DNA from: Sphingopyxis sp. KK2
Lineage (GTDB): Bacteria > Pseudomonadota > Alphaproteobacteria > Sphingomonadales > Sphingomonadaceae
DNA length: 54,790 nt
NCBI RefSeq assembly: GCF_001990265.1
Contig: NZ_LYVN01000009.1
Span: 1-54,790, forward strand
Direction: 5' to 3'
Under the pieces are notes generated by a model that was not told the origin of the DNA, did not search any database, and saw nothing but the letters and a program-made list of their open reading frames with translations. Below are positions 34,344 to 43,882 of this stretch, one piece after another. Position 1 is the first letter of the stretch. Each line of letters begins with the position of its first letter. Both the position numbers and the translations under genes were made by a program.

Positions 34344-34372
34344 TTGACACCGGTGTCTCTTACAGGAATTTT
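34344..34372 (+). promoter_or_regulatory. Divergent promoter with near-perfect LacI operator
   Basis: TGACACCGGTGTCT (34345-34358) is a palindrome except for the last base. It overlaps TTGACA (34344-34349), and AATTTT 17 bases downstream is a plausible -10 for the rightward operon. This is the cleanest copy of the operator and defines the consensus TGACACCGGTGTCA. Binding would repress the rightward operon and perhaps the regulator's own gene. Confidence 0.72.
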
Positions 34373-34375
34373 CGG

Positions 34376-35179
34376 ATGAGGGAAATGACAAAGATGCTGG
34401 CAACGAGCGAACAACAGGCCATAGCCCAAGCGTTTCTGGCTGCACGCGCCGCAAAGACACCGCTTACCGACTATCCCGGTGCCATGCCGCAGGGGCTGGA
34501 CGAGGCCTATGCGATTCAGGATAGCGCGATTGCGCTCGACGGGCGCGCGATCGGCGGCTGGAAGGTCGGGCGCATCGCCGACGACCTCGTCGCGCGTTAC
34601 GGCGGCAACCGCATCGCCGGACCGATCTTCACCGACGAGATCGTCGACGCCGCCGACGGCGCAGCACCCGCCATGCCCGTTTATGGGGAAGGTTTCGCCG
34701 CTGCCGAGGCCGAGGTGCTGCTGCGTTTCGGCGATGTCGGAACGCGCGACTATGACATCGTCTCGATCCGCGACGCGATCACCGAGGTGCGCACCGGGAT
34801 CGAGATCGCGAGTTCGCCTTTTCCCGGGATCAACCAGCACGGCCCCGCGGTCACCGCGTCGGACTATGGCAACAACAAGGGACTGGTCCTAGGCCTGCCG
34901 ATCGCCGGCTGGCGCGACGTCGACCTGATTACGATGCCGGTCGAATTCCGCATCGATGGCGAACGGATCGGCGCGGCGACGATGGAAACGATGCTCGACG
35001 GCCCGTTCGGGTCGGCGCTGTTCCTGATCCGCGCCCTGCGCGCGCGCGGCATCGCCATCCCGCCCGGGACCTGGGTTTCGGCGGGTGCGATCACGGGGGT
35101 GCATGAAATTCGACCCGGCCAGAGTGCCGAGGCGCTGTTCGACGGAAAAATTCGCGTCGGCTGCACAATCACAGGCTAA
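34376..35179 (+). CDS. 2-keto-4-pentenoate hydratase (MhpD)-like protein
   Basis: A 267-residue protein of the hydratase/decarboxylase group of the FAA-hydrolase superfamily. LDEAYAIQDSAIALDGRAIGGWKVG is the family's characteristic segment. GFAAAEAEVLLRFG with acidic metal ligands and the C-terminal GTWVSAGAITGVHEIRPGQSAEALF also fit. Such enzymes add water to, or decarboxylate, enol forms of 2-keto acids. Start ATG 34376 has AGGA eight bases upstream; ATG 34385 is an alternative. It is the first gene of the operon with the hexuronate carrier, uxaC and the reductase. Its step in uronate metabolism is not known to me; dehydration of a 2-keto-3-deoxy acid is a possibility. Confidence 0.8.
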   Translation: MREMTKMLATSEQQAIAQAFLAARAAKTPLTDYPGAMPQGLDEAYAIQDSAIALDGRAIGGWKVGRIADDLVARYGGNRIAGPIFTDEIVDAADGAAPAMPVYGEGFAAAEAEVLLRFGDVGTRDYDIVSIRDAITEVRTGIEIASSPFPGINQHGPAVTASDYGNNKGLVLGLPIAGWRDVDLITMPVEFRIDGERIGAATMETMLDGPFGSALFLIRALRARGIAIPPGTWVSAGAITGVHEIRPGQSAEALFDGKIRVGCTITG

Positions 35180-35204
35180 CAAGAGCCGATAACGGGAGAG
35201 ATAG

Positions 35205-36521
35205 ATGGCACAGGCAATCGCGGACGGAGGTACGGCGTCGCCGGTGCCCCGGGCGGGACGGTATCGCTGGCTGATCGTCGCGGTGCTCTTCGCCGCGACC
35301 ACGGTCAATTATATCGACCGCACCATGCTTGGCCTGCTCAAGACGGACCTCACCGGCGAATTCGGGTGGAGCGAGAATGACTATGGCAACATCGTCACCG
35401 CCTTCCAGGCCGCCTATGCGCTCGGTTTCCTCGTCATGGGCTGGCTGATCGATCGCTTCGGTCCCAAGGTCGGCTATGCGATCGCGATCAGCATCTGGAC
35501 GATCGGCCATGTCGCACATGGTTTCGCCTCGTCGGTCGCCTCCTTCATGATGGCGCGCATCGTCCTCGGGGTCGGCGAGGCGGGGCATTTTCCGTCGGTC
35601 GTCCGCGCGTCGAGCGAATGGTTCCCGCAAAAGGAACGCTCTTACGCCATCGGCTGGGTCAACAGTGCGACGACGATCGGGGTGATCCTGACCGCGCCGA
35701 CGATCTGGTTGTTCATGGTCTGGATGGGCTTCGACTGGCGTCAGACCTTCATCTACACCGGCGCCTTCGGCATCGTCCTGCTGCTGCTCTGGCTGTGGCT
35801 CTACAGCAACCCGCGCGAGAGCGGGAAGGTCAGCGAGGCCGAACTCGCGTGGATCGAACATGATCCGCCCGAACAGATCGAGCGTCTCGGCTGGAGCGCG
35901 ATCGTCACCAAGCGCGAAGCCTGGGCCTATGCGATCGGCAAGTTCCTGACCGACCCGGTGTGGTTCCTGATGCTCTTCTGGCTGCCCAGCTATTTCATCG
36001 CCACCTATGATGTCGACCTGAAGGTCGTGCTGCTGCCGATGATCATCATGTACCTCTTGTCCGACGTCGGCAGCATCCTCGGCGGCTGGGTGTCCTCGAA
36101 GCTGATCCAGCGCGGGCGCAGCGTAAATTTTGCGCGCAAGGTCACGATGCTCGGTGCCGGCTGCTGCGTGCTCCCGCTGCTGTTCGTCACCGGGCTCGAC
36201 AATATGTGGCTCGCGGTGGTGCTGATCGGCATCGCGCTCGCCGGGCATCAGGCCTTTTCGTCGACGATCCTGTCGATCCCGCCCGACATGTTCCCGAAAC
36301 GCGCGGTCGGGTCGGTGATCGGCCTTGGCGGTTTCGCGGGCGGCGTCGGCGGCATGATCATGGCCAAGTCCACGGGGCTCGTGCTCGACGCGACGAACGG
36401 CAATTACACGGTGATCTTCGCGGCCTGCACCACCGTCTATTTCCTCGCGGTGCTGGCGATCCACCTGCTCAGCCCGCGTCTTGCTCCCGTCACCGTCGAA
36501 AGCAAAGCCGCCGCCGTATGA
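35205..36521 (+). CDS. exuT: MFS hexuronate transporter, ExuT-like
   Basis: A 438-residue carrier of the anion:cation symporter family that includes ExuT. VNYIDRTMLGLLKTDLTGEFGW and NDYGNIVTAFQAAYALGFLVMGWLIDRFGPK lie at the N terminus, and GVGEAGHFPSVVRASSEWFPQKERS follows near residue 125. It imports galacturonate or glucuronate with protons across the inner membrane. The stop overlaps the uxaC start (ATGA), which supports a shared role. Confidence 0.9.
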   Translation: MAQAIADGGTASPVPRAGRYRWLIVAVLFAATTVNYIDRTMLGLLKTDLTGEFGWSENDYGNIVTAFQAAYALGFLVMGWLIDRFGPKVGYAIAISIWTIGHVAHGFASSVASFMMARIVLGVGEAGHFPSVVRASSEWFPQKERSYAIGWVNSATTIGVILTAPTIWLFMVWMGFDWRQTFIYTGAFGIVLLLLWLWLYSNPRESGKVSEAELAWIEHDPPEQIERLGWSAIVTKREAWAYAIGKFLTDPVWFLMLFWLPSYFIATYDVDLKVVLLPMIIMYLLSDVGSILGGWVSSKLIQRGRSVNFARKVTMLGAGCCVLPLLFVTGLDNMWLAVVLIGIALAGHQAFSSTILSIPPDMFPKRAVGSVIGLGGFAGGVGGMIMAKSTGLVLDATNGNYTVIFAACTTVYFLAVLAIHLLSPRLAPVTVESKAAAV

Positions 36522-37930
36522 CCCGTCCGCTGACCCTGAACCCCGATCGCCTCTTTCCGTCGGATCCGGGGCAGCGCGATATCGCGCGGCGGCTCTATGC
36601 CGAAGTCGCCGGGCTGCCGATCATCAGTCCGCACGGCCACACCGACCCGCGCTGGTTCGCAGGCGACGCGTCCTTCGGCAACGCCGCCGAACTGCTGCTG
36701 CATCCCGATCATTATGTGTTCCGGATGCTCTATTCGCAGGGCGTGTCGCTCGACGCGCTGGGTATTCGCAACCCCGACGCCGATCCGCGCGAGAGCTGGC
36801 GGCTGTTCGCCGAACATTATCACCTGTTTCGCGGCACGCCGTCGCGGATGTGGATGGACTGGGTGTTCGCCGAGGCGTTCGGCATCGAGGTGCAGTTCGA
36901 GGGCGCGACGTCGGACCTCTATTATGACCGCATCACCGAGGCGCTCGCGACCGACGCCTTCCGCCCGCGCGCGCTCTTCGACCGCTACCGGATCGAGGTG
37001 ATCGCGACCACCGAAAGCCCGCTCGACACGCTCGAACATCACGGCGTGATCCGCGCCGCGAACACAAGCGGCGAATGGGCGGGCAGGGTGATCACCGCCT
37101 ATCGGCCCGATCCGGTGATCGACCCCGAGTTCGAAGGCTTTTACGCCAATCTCGCGCGCTTCTCCGAATTGAGCGGCGAGGATGCCTATAGCTATGCGGG
37201 CTATCTCGCCGCGCATCGCAGGCGCCGCGCCTTTTTTGCCGAGATGGGCGCGACCTCGACCGACCATGGCCATCCGACCGCCGCGACCGCCGCCCTGTCG
37301 CGCACCGAGGCCGAGGCGCTGTTCGCGCGGGTAACGCGCGCCGAAGTCAGCACCGCCGACGCCGAGCTGTTCCGCGCGCATATGCTGACCGTCATGGCGG
37401 GGATGAGCGTCGACGACGGGCTGGTGATGCAGATCCACCCCGGCGCCTTGCGCAACCATAACCCTTGGCTGTTCGACCATTATGGGCGCGACAAGGGCGC
37501 CGATATTCCGACCTCGACCGACTATGTCCACGCGCTGCGCCCGCTGCTCGGCAAATATGGCAATGAGGCGGGGCTGACGATCATTCTCTTCACGCTCGAC
37601 GAGACCAGCTATGCACGCGAACTCGCGCCGCTCGCGGGCCATTATCCGGCGCTGAAGCTCGGCCCGGCCTGGTGGTTTCACGACAGCCCCGAGGGGATGC
37701 GGCGGTTCCGGGGTCAGGTCACCGAGACCGCGGGCTTCTACAACACGGTCGGCTTCAATGACGACACGCGCGCCTTCCTGTCGATCCCCGCGCGGCACGA
37801 CGTCGCGCGGCGCATCGATTGCGGCTTCCTCGCGCAGCTGGTCGCCGAGCACCGGATGGAGGAATGGGAGGCCGCCGAACTCGCGACCGACCTTAGCTAC
37901 AATCTCGCCAAGGCCGCGTACAAGCTGTGA
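36518..37930 (+). CDS. uxaC: Glucuronate/galacturonate isomerase
   Basis: A 470-residue uronate isomerase, the same length as E. coli UxaC. The metal motif PHGHTDPRWFA lies at residues 34-44, and PSRMWMDWVFAEAFGI and HPGALRNHNPWLFDHYGRDKGADIP are family blocks. It converts D-galacturonate to D-tagaturonate and D-glucuronate to D-fructuronate. It is translationally coupled on both sides, to exuT by ATGA and to the reductase by GTGA. Confidence 0.95.
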   Translation: MTRPLTLNPDRLFPSDPGQRDIARRLYAEVAGLPIISPHGHTDPRWFAGDASFGNAAELLLHPDHYVFRMLYSQGVSLDALGIRNPDADPRESWRLFAEHYHLFRGTPSRMWMDWVFAEAFGIEVQFEGATSDLYYDRITEALATDAFRPRALFDRYRIEVIATTESPLDTLEHHGVIRAANTSGEWAGRVITAYRPDPVIDPEFEGFYANLARFSELSGEDAYSYAGYLAAHRRRRAFFAEMGATSTDHGHPTAATAALSRTEAEALFARVTRAEVSTADAELFRAHMLTVMAGMSVDDGLVMQIHPGALRNHNPWLFDHYGRDKGADIPTSTDYVHALRPLLGKYGNEAGLTIILFTLDETSYARELAPLAGHYPALKLGPAWWFHDSPEGMRRFRGQVTETAGFYNTVGFNDDTRAFLSIPARHDVARRIDCGFLAQLVAEHRMEEWEAAELATDLSYNLAKAAYKL

Positions 37931-39249
37931 GACTGTCGCCTGAAACCGTCCTGCCCGCATCGGTAGGGCGCCCGACCTATGCTCGTTCCGCGCCGGCCGT
38001 GGGCATCGTGCATATCGGCATCGGCGCCTTCCACCGTGCGCATCAGGCGGCCTATACCGACGATGCGATGGGCGCGGGCGACCGCGACTGGGGCATCGTC
38101 GGGGTGTCGCTGCGCTCTGGCGATGTCGCAGCGCAATTGAACCCGCAGGGCGGGCTCTACACAGTTGCGACGCGCAGCGTGGCGGGCAGCAGTTCGCGGG
38201 TGATCGGTGCGGTGCAGCAGGTGCTCGTGGCGTCCGAAGACCCGCAGGCGGTGGTCGATGCCATCGCGGCGCCGGCGACGCATATCGTCAGCTTCACCGT
38301 CACCGAGAAGGGCTATTTGCGCGCCGCCGACGGTTCGCTCGATCTGGATGCTGCCAAGGGGCCGTCGAGCCTCTATCGCTTCGTCGGCGCGGCGCTCGCG
38401 ACGCGGTATACAGCGGGATTGTCCGGGCTGACGCTGCTCAGCTGCGACAATCTGGCGAACAATGGTGCGGTGTTGCGCCGGTTGATGCGCGAATATCTGG
38501 CGTCCGAGCACCCCGATCTCACCCGCTGGTTCGACGCCGCGTGCCGCTGTCCCGCGACGATGATCGACCGCATCGTTCCCGCGACGACCGAGACCGACCG
38601 CGCCGCGATCGAGGCCGAACTCGGCGTGCGCGACGAGGGCGCGGTGGTCACCGAGGGCTTCAGCCAGTGGGTGATCGAGGATGATTTCGCCGGGCCGCGC
38701 CCGCGCTGGGAAGCGGTCGGCGCCGAACTGGTGGCCGATGTCGCGCCCTATGAGACCGCGAAGCTGCGTATGCTCAACGGCGCGCATTCGGCGCTCGCCT
38801 ATATCGGGCTCGGGGCGGGGCACGAGTTTGTCCATCAGGCGATCGCCGATCCCGCGATCCGGCCGGTGATCGAGACGCTGATGCGCTGCGAGGCCGCGCC
38901 GACGATCGACGCGGCGCCGGGGCAGGACCTGACCGCTTATGCCGATGCGCTGCTCGAACGCTTCGCCAATCCGGCGCTCCATCACCGGCTCATCCAGATC
39001 GCGATGGACGGCAGCCAGAAGATCCCGCAGCGCTGGCTCGAAACGCTCGCCTGGCACCAGCGGCGCGGGCGGCGCTGCCCGTCGCTGGAAGCCGCGATCG
39101 ACGCGTGGATCGCTTTCCTGCAGGACGGCAGGCACCCCATCGACGACCCGCTCGCCGACCGGTTGCGCACGGCCGCGGCGGGCCCCGGCCCGAGACTGTC
39201 ATTATTCGGCCCGAACGGCTTGCTCCCCTCCGAATGGACCCCCGATTAG
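37927..39249 (+). CDS. Fructuronate/tagaturonate reductase, mannitol dehydrogenase family
   Basis: A 440-residue long-chain polyol dehydrogenase. The NAD-binding start VGIVHIGIGAFHRAHQAAYTDD and the signature AKLRMLNGAHSALAYIG (catalytic Lys, Asn and His) are clear. Overall it is UxuB-like. Because the only sugar-acid dehydratase nearby is altronate dehydratase and no mannonate dehydratase is present, it more likely makes altronate from tagaturonate in this organism; dual activity is possible. GTG start at 37927, overlapping the uxaC stop. Confidence 0.88.
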   Translation: MRLSPETVLPASVGRPTYARSAPAVGIVHIGIGAFHRAHQAAYTDDAMGAGDRDWGIVGVSLRSGDVAAQLNPQGGLYTVATRSVAGSSSRVIGAVQQVLVASEDPQAVVDAIAAPATHIVSFTVTEKGYLRAADGSLDLDAAKGPSSLYRFVGAALATRYTAGLSGLTLLSCDNLANNGAVLRRLMREYLASEHPDLTRWFDAACRCPATMIDRIVPATTETDRAAIEAELGVRDEGAVVTEGFSQWVIEDDFAGPRPRWEAVGAELVADVAPYETAKLRMLNGAHSALAYIGLGAGHEFVHQAIADPAIRPVIETLMRCEAAPTIDAAPGQDLTAYADALLERFANPALHHRLIQIAMDGSQKIPQRWLETLAWHQRRGRRCPSLEAAIDAWIAFLQDGRHPIDDPLADRLRTAAAGPGPRLSLFGPNGLLPSEWTPD

Positions 39250-39306
39250 GTCTTGGGTTTTTCGGCGCCTAACCGCATAGCTGGCTGAGCAAGCGGGAGA
39301 CATGCT

Positions 39307-39645
39307 TTGGAACGACCGGGAGAAGGGCAGGAGGCAGAAGCCCCCGCCGGGACGCACGATATCGAACAGGACGAACGCTACCGGCGGCTGGTGACGACGC
39401 GGTCGCGCTTCGGCTGGCGGCTGACGATCCTGATGCTGGTGATCTATTTCGGCTATATCCTGCTGATCGCGTTCGAGCCGCACATCCTCGCGCGGCAGCT
39501 GGGCGACGGCGTGACCTCGCTCGGTATCCCGCTGGGGCTGGGGGTGATCCTCGCCGGCATCGCGCTCACCGCAATCTATGTCCGCCGCGCGAACAAGGTC
39601 TTCGACCGCGACCTCGATGCGCTGCGCAGGGATTATGGCGCATGA
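39307..39645 (+). CDS. DUF485 inner-membrane protein
   Basis: A 112-residue protein with two TM segments ([19 protein letters not shown] near residue 40 and [24 protein letters not shown] near 75). This is the DUF485 family (E. coli YjcH type), which almost always precedes the acetate symporter ActP. TTG start at 39307; residues before about 25 are not conserved. Its stop overlaps the actP ATG (ATGA). Confidence 0.88.
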   Translation: MERPGEGQEAEAPAGTHDIEQDERYRRLVTTRSRFGWRLTILMLVIYFGYILLIAFEPHILARQLGDGVTSLGIPLGLGVILAGIALTAIYVRRANKVFDRDLDALRRDYGA

Positions 39646-41354
39646 GCCGCTTTCCGGTCACGCGCACCGCGCTCATCCTTGCCGCGCTCGGCTGGCCCGC
39701 CGTGGCTGCCGCCGATGCGCTCACCGGCCAGACCGAGCAGCAGGCGGCGAACTGGCCCGCGATCCTGATGTTCTCGGCCTTCGTGCTCGCGACGCTCGGC
39801 ATCACGCGCTGGGCGGCGGGGCGCGTGCGCAGCGCGTCCGATTTCTACACCGCGGGCGGCGGCATTACCGGCTTCCAGAACGGTCTCGCGATCGCCGGCG
39901 ACTATATGTCGGCGGCGTCCTTCCTGGGCATTTCGGCGCAGATTTTCGCCGATGGCTATGACGGGCTGATCTATTCGACCGGCTTCCTCGTCGGCTGGCC
40001 GATCCTGCTCTTCCTGCTCGCCGAGCGGCTGCGCAACCTCGGCCGCTATACCTTCGCCGATGTCGCAAGCTTCCGTTTTGCGCAGACCCCGGTGCGGCTG
40101 TTCGCGGCGTTCAGCACGCTCGCGGTGGTACTTTTCTATCTGATCGCGCAGATGGTCGGCGCCGGGCAGCTGATCAAATTGCTGTTCGGGCTGCCCTATA
40201 CCTATGCGGTGCTGATCGTCGGCGCGCTGATGACCTGCTATGTGCTGTTCGGCGGGATGATCGCGACGACCTGGGTCCAGATCATCAAGGCGGTGATGCT
40301 GCTCGGCTGCGCCAGCTTTATGGCGTTTGCGGTGCTATGGAACTTCGGCTTCTCGCCCGAGGCGCTGTTCGCCAAGGCGGTCGAGATCAAGACCGGGATC
40401 GCGGCGGCGGGCGGCGCGGCGCCCGAAGAAGCGGCCGCCAAAGGCCTGTCGATCATGGGGCCGGGCGGCTTCATCAAGGACCCGCTGTCGGCGATCAGTT
40501 TCGGCATGGCGCTGATGTTCGGGACCGCGGGCCTGCCGCACATATTGATGCGCTTCTTCACCGTCCCCGACGCGAAGGAAGCGCGCAAGTCGGTGCTGTG
40601 GGCGACCGGCTGGATAGGCTATTTCTATATCCTGACCTTCATCATCGGCTTCGGTGCGATCACTTTCGTCGCATCGAACCCCGATTATCTGATGCCCGAT
40701 GGCACGCTGAAGGGCGGGGGCAATATGGCCGCGATCCATCTCGCCTCGGCGATCGGCGGCGACATCTTCCTCGGCATCGTCAGCGCGGTCGCTTTCGCGA
40801 CGATCCTCGCGGTGGTCGCGGGGCTGACGCTGTCGGGCGCCTCGGCGGTGTCGCACGACATTTACGCTTCGGTGGTCAAGAAGGGCGCGGCCAATTCGGC
40901 CGACGAACTCAAGGTCTCGCGCTACACCGTGCCGGTGCTCGCGATCCTCGCGATCCTGCTCGGCATCGCCTTCGAGAAACAGAATGTCGCCTTCATGGTC
41001 AGCCTCGCTTTCGCGCTTGCCGCATCGGGCAATTTCCCGGTGCTGGTGATGTCGCTTTTGTGGGATGGCTGCACGACGCGCGGCGTGGTGGTCGGCGGTT
41101 TCGTCGGGGTGGTGCTGGCGCTGGTGCTGACGATATTGTCGCCGGCGATCTGGGTCGCGGTGCTGGGCCATGCCGAGCCAATCTTCCCGTACAGCTCGCC
41201 GACGATCTTCTCGATGACCGCGGCCTTCCTGACGATCTGGCTGGTGTCGTTTGCCGACAAGAGCGGGAGGGCGACGGTCGACCGGGCGGGCTATCCGGCG
41301 CAGCGCGTCCGCGCCGAAACCGGCATCGGCGCGGCGGGGGCTTCGGACCACTAG
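39642..41354 (+). CDS. actP: Cation/acetate symporter
   Basis: A 570-residue sodium:solute symporter with a signal-like N terminus and about 13 TM segments. It matches ActP blocks: [57 protein letters not shown] and [25 protein letters not shown]. It imports acetate and other short carboxylates. With its DUF485 partner it lies after the uronate operon. A role in recovering acetate from deacetylated pectin is an inference. Confidence 0.92.
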   Translation: MSRFPVTRTALILAALGWPAVAAADALTGQTEQQAANWPAILMFSAFVLATLGITRWAAGRVRSASDFYTAGGGITGFQNGLAIAGDYMSAASFLGISAQIFADGYDGLIYSTGFLVGWPILLFLLAERLRNLGRYTFADVASFRFAQTPVRLFAAFSTLAVVLFYLIAQMVGAGQLIKLLFGLPYTYAVLIVGALMTCYVLFGGMIATTWVQIIKAVMLLGCASFMAFAVLWNFGFSPEALFAKAVEIKTGIAAAGGAAPEEAAAKGLSIMGPGGFIKDPLSAISFGMALMFGTAGLPHILMRFFTVPDAKEARKSVLWATGWIGYFYILTFIIGFGAITFVASNPDYLMPDGTLKGGGNMAAIHLASAIGGDIFLGIVSAVAFATILAVVAGLTLSGASAVSHDIYASVVKKGAANSADELKVSRYTVPVLAILAILLGIAFEKQNVAFMVSLAFALAASGNFPVLVMSLLWDGCTTRGVVVGGFVGVVLALVLTILSPAIWVAVLGHAEPIFPYSSPTIFSMTAAFLTIWLVSFADKSGRATVDRAGYPAQRVRAETGIGAAGASDH

Positions 41355-41460
41355 ACGCCGAATCATCGCTGCGATTTTGGCACCCGGCCTAGCAGGGCGG
41401 CGCTGAGCCGCGGCCGCGGTAACCCCGTTTCGCCCCCAATTTCTGCCTAACTTCACACTG

Positions 41461-41472
41461 AAAACGCGTTTT
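41461..41472. promoter_or_regulatory. Perfect 12-base palindrome
   Basis: AAAACGCGTTTT lies upstream of the receptor gene at 41579, next to a second palindrome. Its CG-centred form is like LacI-family operators, but no LacI gene is close by. Confidence 0.45.
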
Positions 41473-41478
41473 CGGAAT

Positions 41479-41506
41479 AATATTCACACTCGTGAGAGTG
41501 AATATT
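41479..41506. promoter_or_regulatory. 28-base palindrome before the receptor gene
   Basis: The two 14-base halves pair at 12 of 14 positions. The outer halves read AATATTCAC and GTGAATATT. It lies 73 bases before the receptor start, in a gap of about 220 bases that holds nothing else. An operator for a dimeric regulator, perhaps the TetR protein at 48355-49092, is the likely meaning. Confidence 0.6.
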
Positions 41507-41578
41507 GACTCGCTTGCGAACCCCCGGCATAAACCTCCCAGATGCCGACATCCGATCGGCGCGATATGGGAGAGCGTG

Positions 41579-43879
41579 ATGAGGGCAATGTTCTTGGCGT
41601 CCGTTTGTGCGGGCGCGCTGTTCACCATTCCGGCTGCGGCGACTGCGCAGGAAACGGAAACCACCGCACCGCAGGCCGAAGAAACCGACGACGACGGGTC
41701 GATCATCGTCACCGCGACGCGCCGCGCCGAGCGCATCCAGGACGTGCCGCTCAGCATCTCGGCCTATTCGCAGGAAGAGCTGACCGAGAAGGGCATCGTC
41801 GGTTACGAGGGTATCGGGCGCGAGACGCCGGGCGTCGTGCTCAACAAGCCGACCGCGAATTTCAACAATTTCACCGCGCGCGGCATCGCGACCAACGGTT
41901 ACAACGCCAACCTGCAAAGCTCGGTCGCCATCTATATCGACGAGCTGCCGGTCTCGACGATCGGTAATACCACCGTGGTCGATCCGAACCTGTTCGACGT
42001 CGAGCGCGTCGAATTCCTGCGCGGGCCGCAGGGCACGCTCTTCGGATCGGGCTCGCTGTCGGGCGCGATGCGCATCTTGCAGAAGAGCCCCGACCTCAAC
42101 GATTTCGACACCGCGGCGCTCGTCGATTTCGGGCTGACCGGATCGGACAGCTTTCGCCAGCGCTATAATGCGATGGTCAACGTCCCGCTGGTCGAGGACC
42201 GGCTGGCGGTGCGCGCGGTCGGTTTCTACCGCGACGAGGAAGGCTATCTCGACAATGTCGGAACTGGGATCAAGAATTCGAACACGCTGATCGATTATGG
42301 CGGCCGCCTGATCCTGATGTGGAAACCGACCGACCGGTTGTCGGTCAAGCTGCTCGGCAGCTATGAGTATAGCAATCCCAAGGACAGCTCGCTGACCCTT
42401 CCGTCGCTGGGCCGCAACAAGCGCGTTTCGGACGAGCCCGACCGCTTCACCGGCAAACAGGCGATCGCCAATGCGACGATCGATTATGAGTTCGATTTCG
42501 CCAAGCTCACCAGTTCCTCGACCTATTCGGATTTCGACCAGCGCTTCTATGTCGACCTTGCGGGCACGTTTGCGCCGGGCTCCTTCCCGGGTGCGCCGAT
42601 CGCCTTCGGGCTCGACGCCGACGGCTATGACAAGGTGTTCGTGCAGGAAACGCGCCTCGCCTCGACGCTCGACGGGCCGTTCGAATTCGTGCTCGGCGGC
42701 TTTTACCTCAACCGCCGCCGCGACGTCGATTTCTTCTATCGCTCGAACCTCGCCTTCCTCGCGGCGCGGGGATTGACGGGGCTGCCCGACAAATATTTCC
42801 AAAAGATCTTCACCCATTCGAAAAGCGACGAGATCGCCGGGTTCGGCGAGCTGACCTATCGCTTTTCGGACAAGTTCTGGCTGACCGGCGGGATGCGCTA
42901 CGGCGAGACATCGGCGCAGAGTTTCACCGAGGCCGGGGGTTATCTCGCGACGGCGTTCGGGTTCAACTATTATGATTTTGCGCTGCTCGGCATCCCGGTG
43001 AACTTCAACACTTTCACCCCTTATGCCGCAGTCGAGGGCATCAAGGCGAAGGGATCGAAGCCGTCGTGGAAGGCGAGCGCGACCTTCAAGCCGAGCGACA
43101 GCCTGACCACTTACGCCACCTTCTCGACCGGTTTCCGCGCGCCGATCGTCAATGCGCGCGCCGGCGCCGCGAGCCTGGTCGATCCGAACGACATCATCAT
43201 TCCGTTCGGCGCGACGTCGGACAGCCTGAAGAGCTATGAGATCGGTGCGAAGGGTCGCTGGCTTGGCGGGCGCGTGTCGATCAACACCGCCTTCTACCTG
43301 ATCGACTGGAGCAATATCCAGGCGCAGGCGAACCGCGTGTCGGACTCGGTGCAGTTCGCGACCAATATCGGCGCGGCGCGCAGCAAGGGCTTCGAGTTCG
43401 AGGTCAGCGTGATCCCCGCGACGGGCGTGACGATCGGCTTCAACGGCGCGTATAACGACAGCAAGATCACCAAGCTGTCGGCCGCCGAGGCGGCGATTTC
43501 GGGCGCGGTGCTCGGGCACCGGCTGTCGGCGCCGCGGATCCAGGGGTCGGCCTATATGAGCTATAATTTCAAGATCGGGTCCGACGTCGATGCGATGCTG
43601 GCGGTCAACGCGCAGCATATCGGCGGGTATAACAGCAGTTTCCCGAACACGCCGGGACGGCCGAACCAGCCGCTCTCGACCTTCGGCGAGACCGACGCGT
43701 ACAGCAACGTCAACATGAGCCTGGGGCTCAAGAAGGGCGATATCTCGGCGCAGCTTTACGTCGAAAATCTCTTCGACGATCATTCGATCACCTATATCCA
43801 TCCGGAGGCCTTCCTGGTGAGCCGCTTCGGCACGATGCGGCCGCGCACCTTCGGCATCCGCCTCGGCTACAGCCTCTAA
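41579..43879 (+). CDS. TonB-dependent receptor
   Basis: A 766-residue outer-membrane receptor. The signal peptide ends at AAATAQ (near residue 23) and the TonB-box region is DGSIIVTATRRAERIQDVPLSISAYS. The plug has SVAIYIDELPVSTIGNT and RVEFLRGPQGTLFGSGSLSGAMRI, and the barrel ends RPRTFGIRLGYSL. ATG 41579 follows GGGAGAG. It is the first gene of a rightward series with an MFS carrier and esterase four bases or less apart. It probably imports the ester substrate of that operon. Confidence 0.92.
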   Translation: MRAMFLASVCAGALFTIPAAATAQETETTAPQAEETDDDGSIIVTATRRAERIQDVPLSISAYSQEELTEKGIVGYEGIGRETPGVVLNKPTANFNNFTARGIATNGYNANLQSSVAIYIDELPVSTIGNTTVVDPNLFDVERVEFLRGPQGTLFGSGSLSGAMRILQKSPDLNDFDTAALVDFGLTGSDSFRQRYNAMVNVPLVEDRLAVRAVGFYRDEEGYLDNVGTGIKNSNTLIDYGGRLILMWKPTDRLSVKLLGSYEYSNPKDSSLTLPSLGRNKRVSDEPDRFTGKQAIANATIDYEFDFAKLTSSSTYSDFDQRFYVDLAGTFAPGSFPGAPIAFGLDADGYDKVFVQETRLASTLDGPFEFVLGGFYLNRRRDVDFFYRSNLAFLAARGLTGLPDKYFQKIFTHSKSDEIAGFGELTYRFSDKFWLTGGMRYGETSAQSFTEAGGYLATAFGFNYYDFALLGIPVNFNTFTPYAAVEGIKAKGSKPSWKASATFKPSDSLTTYATFSTGFRAPIVNARAGAASLVDPNDIIIPFGATSDSLKSYEIGAKGRWLGGRVSINTAFYLIDWSNIQAQANRVSDSVQFATNIGAARSKGFEFEVSVIPATGVTIGFNGAYNDSKITKLSAAEAAISGAVLGHRLSAPRIQGSAYMSYNFKIGSDVDAMLAVNAQHIGGYNSSFPNTPGRPNQPLSTFGETDAYSNVNMSLGLKKGDISAQLYVENLFDDHSITYIHPEAFLVSRFGTMRPRTFGIRLGYSL

Positions 43880-43882
43880 GCC

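Noticed and set aside
41453-43801. 782-residue open frame on the - strand
   Set aside because: It is antisense to the receptor gene at 41579-43879, with the same Arg/Asp/Val-rich shadow composition.
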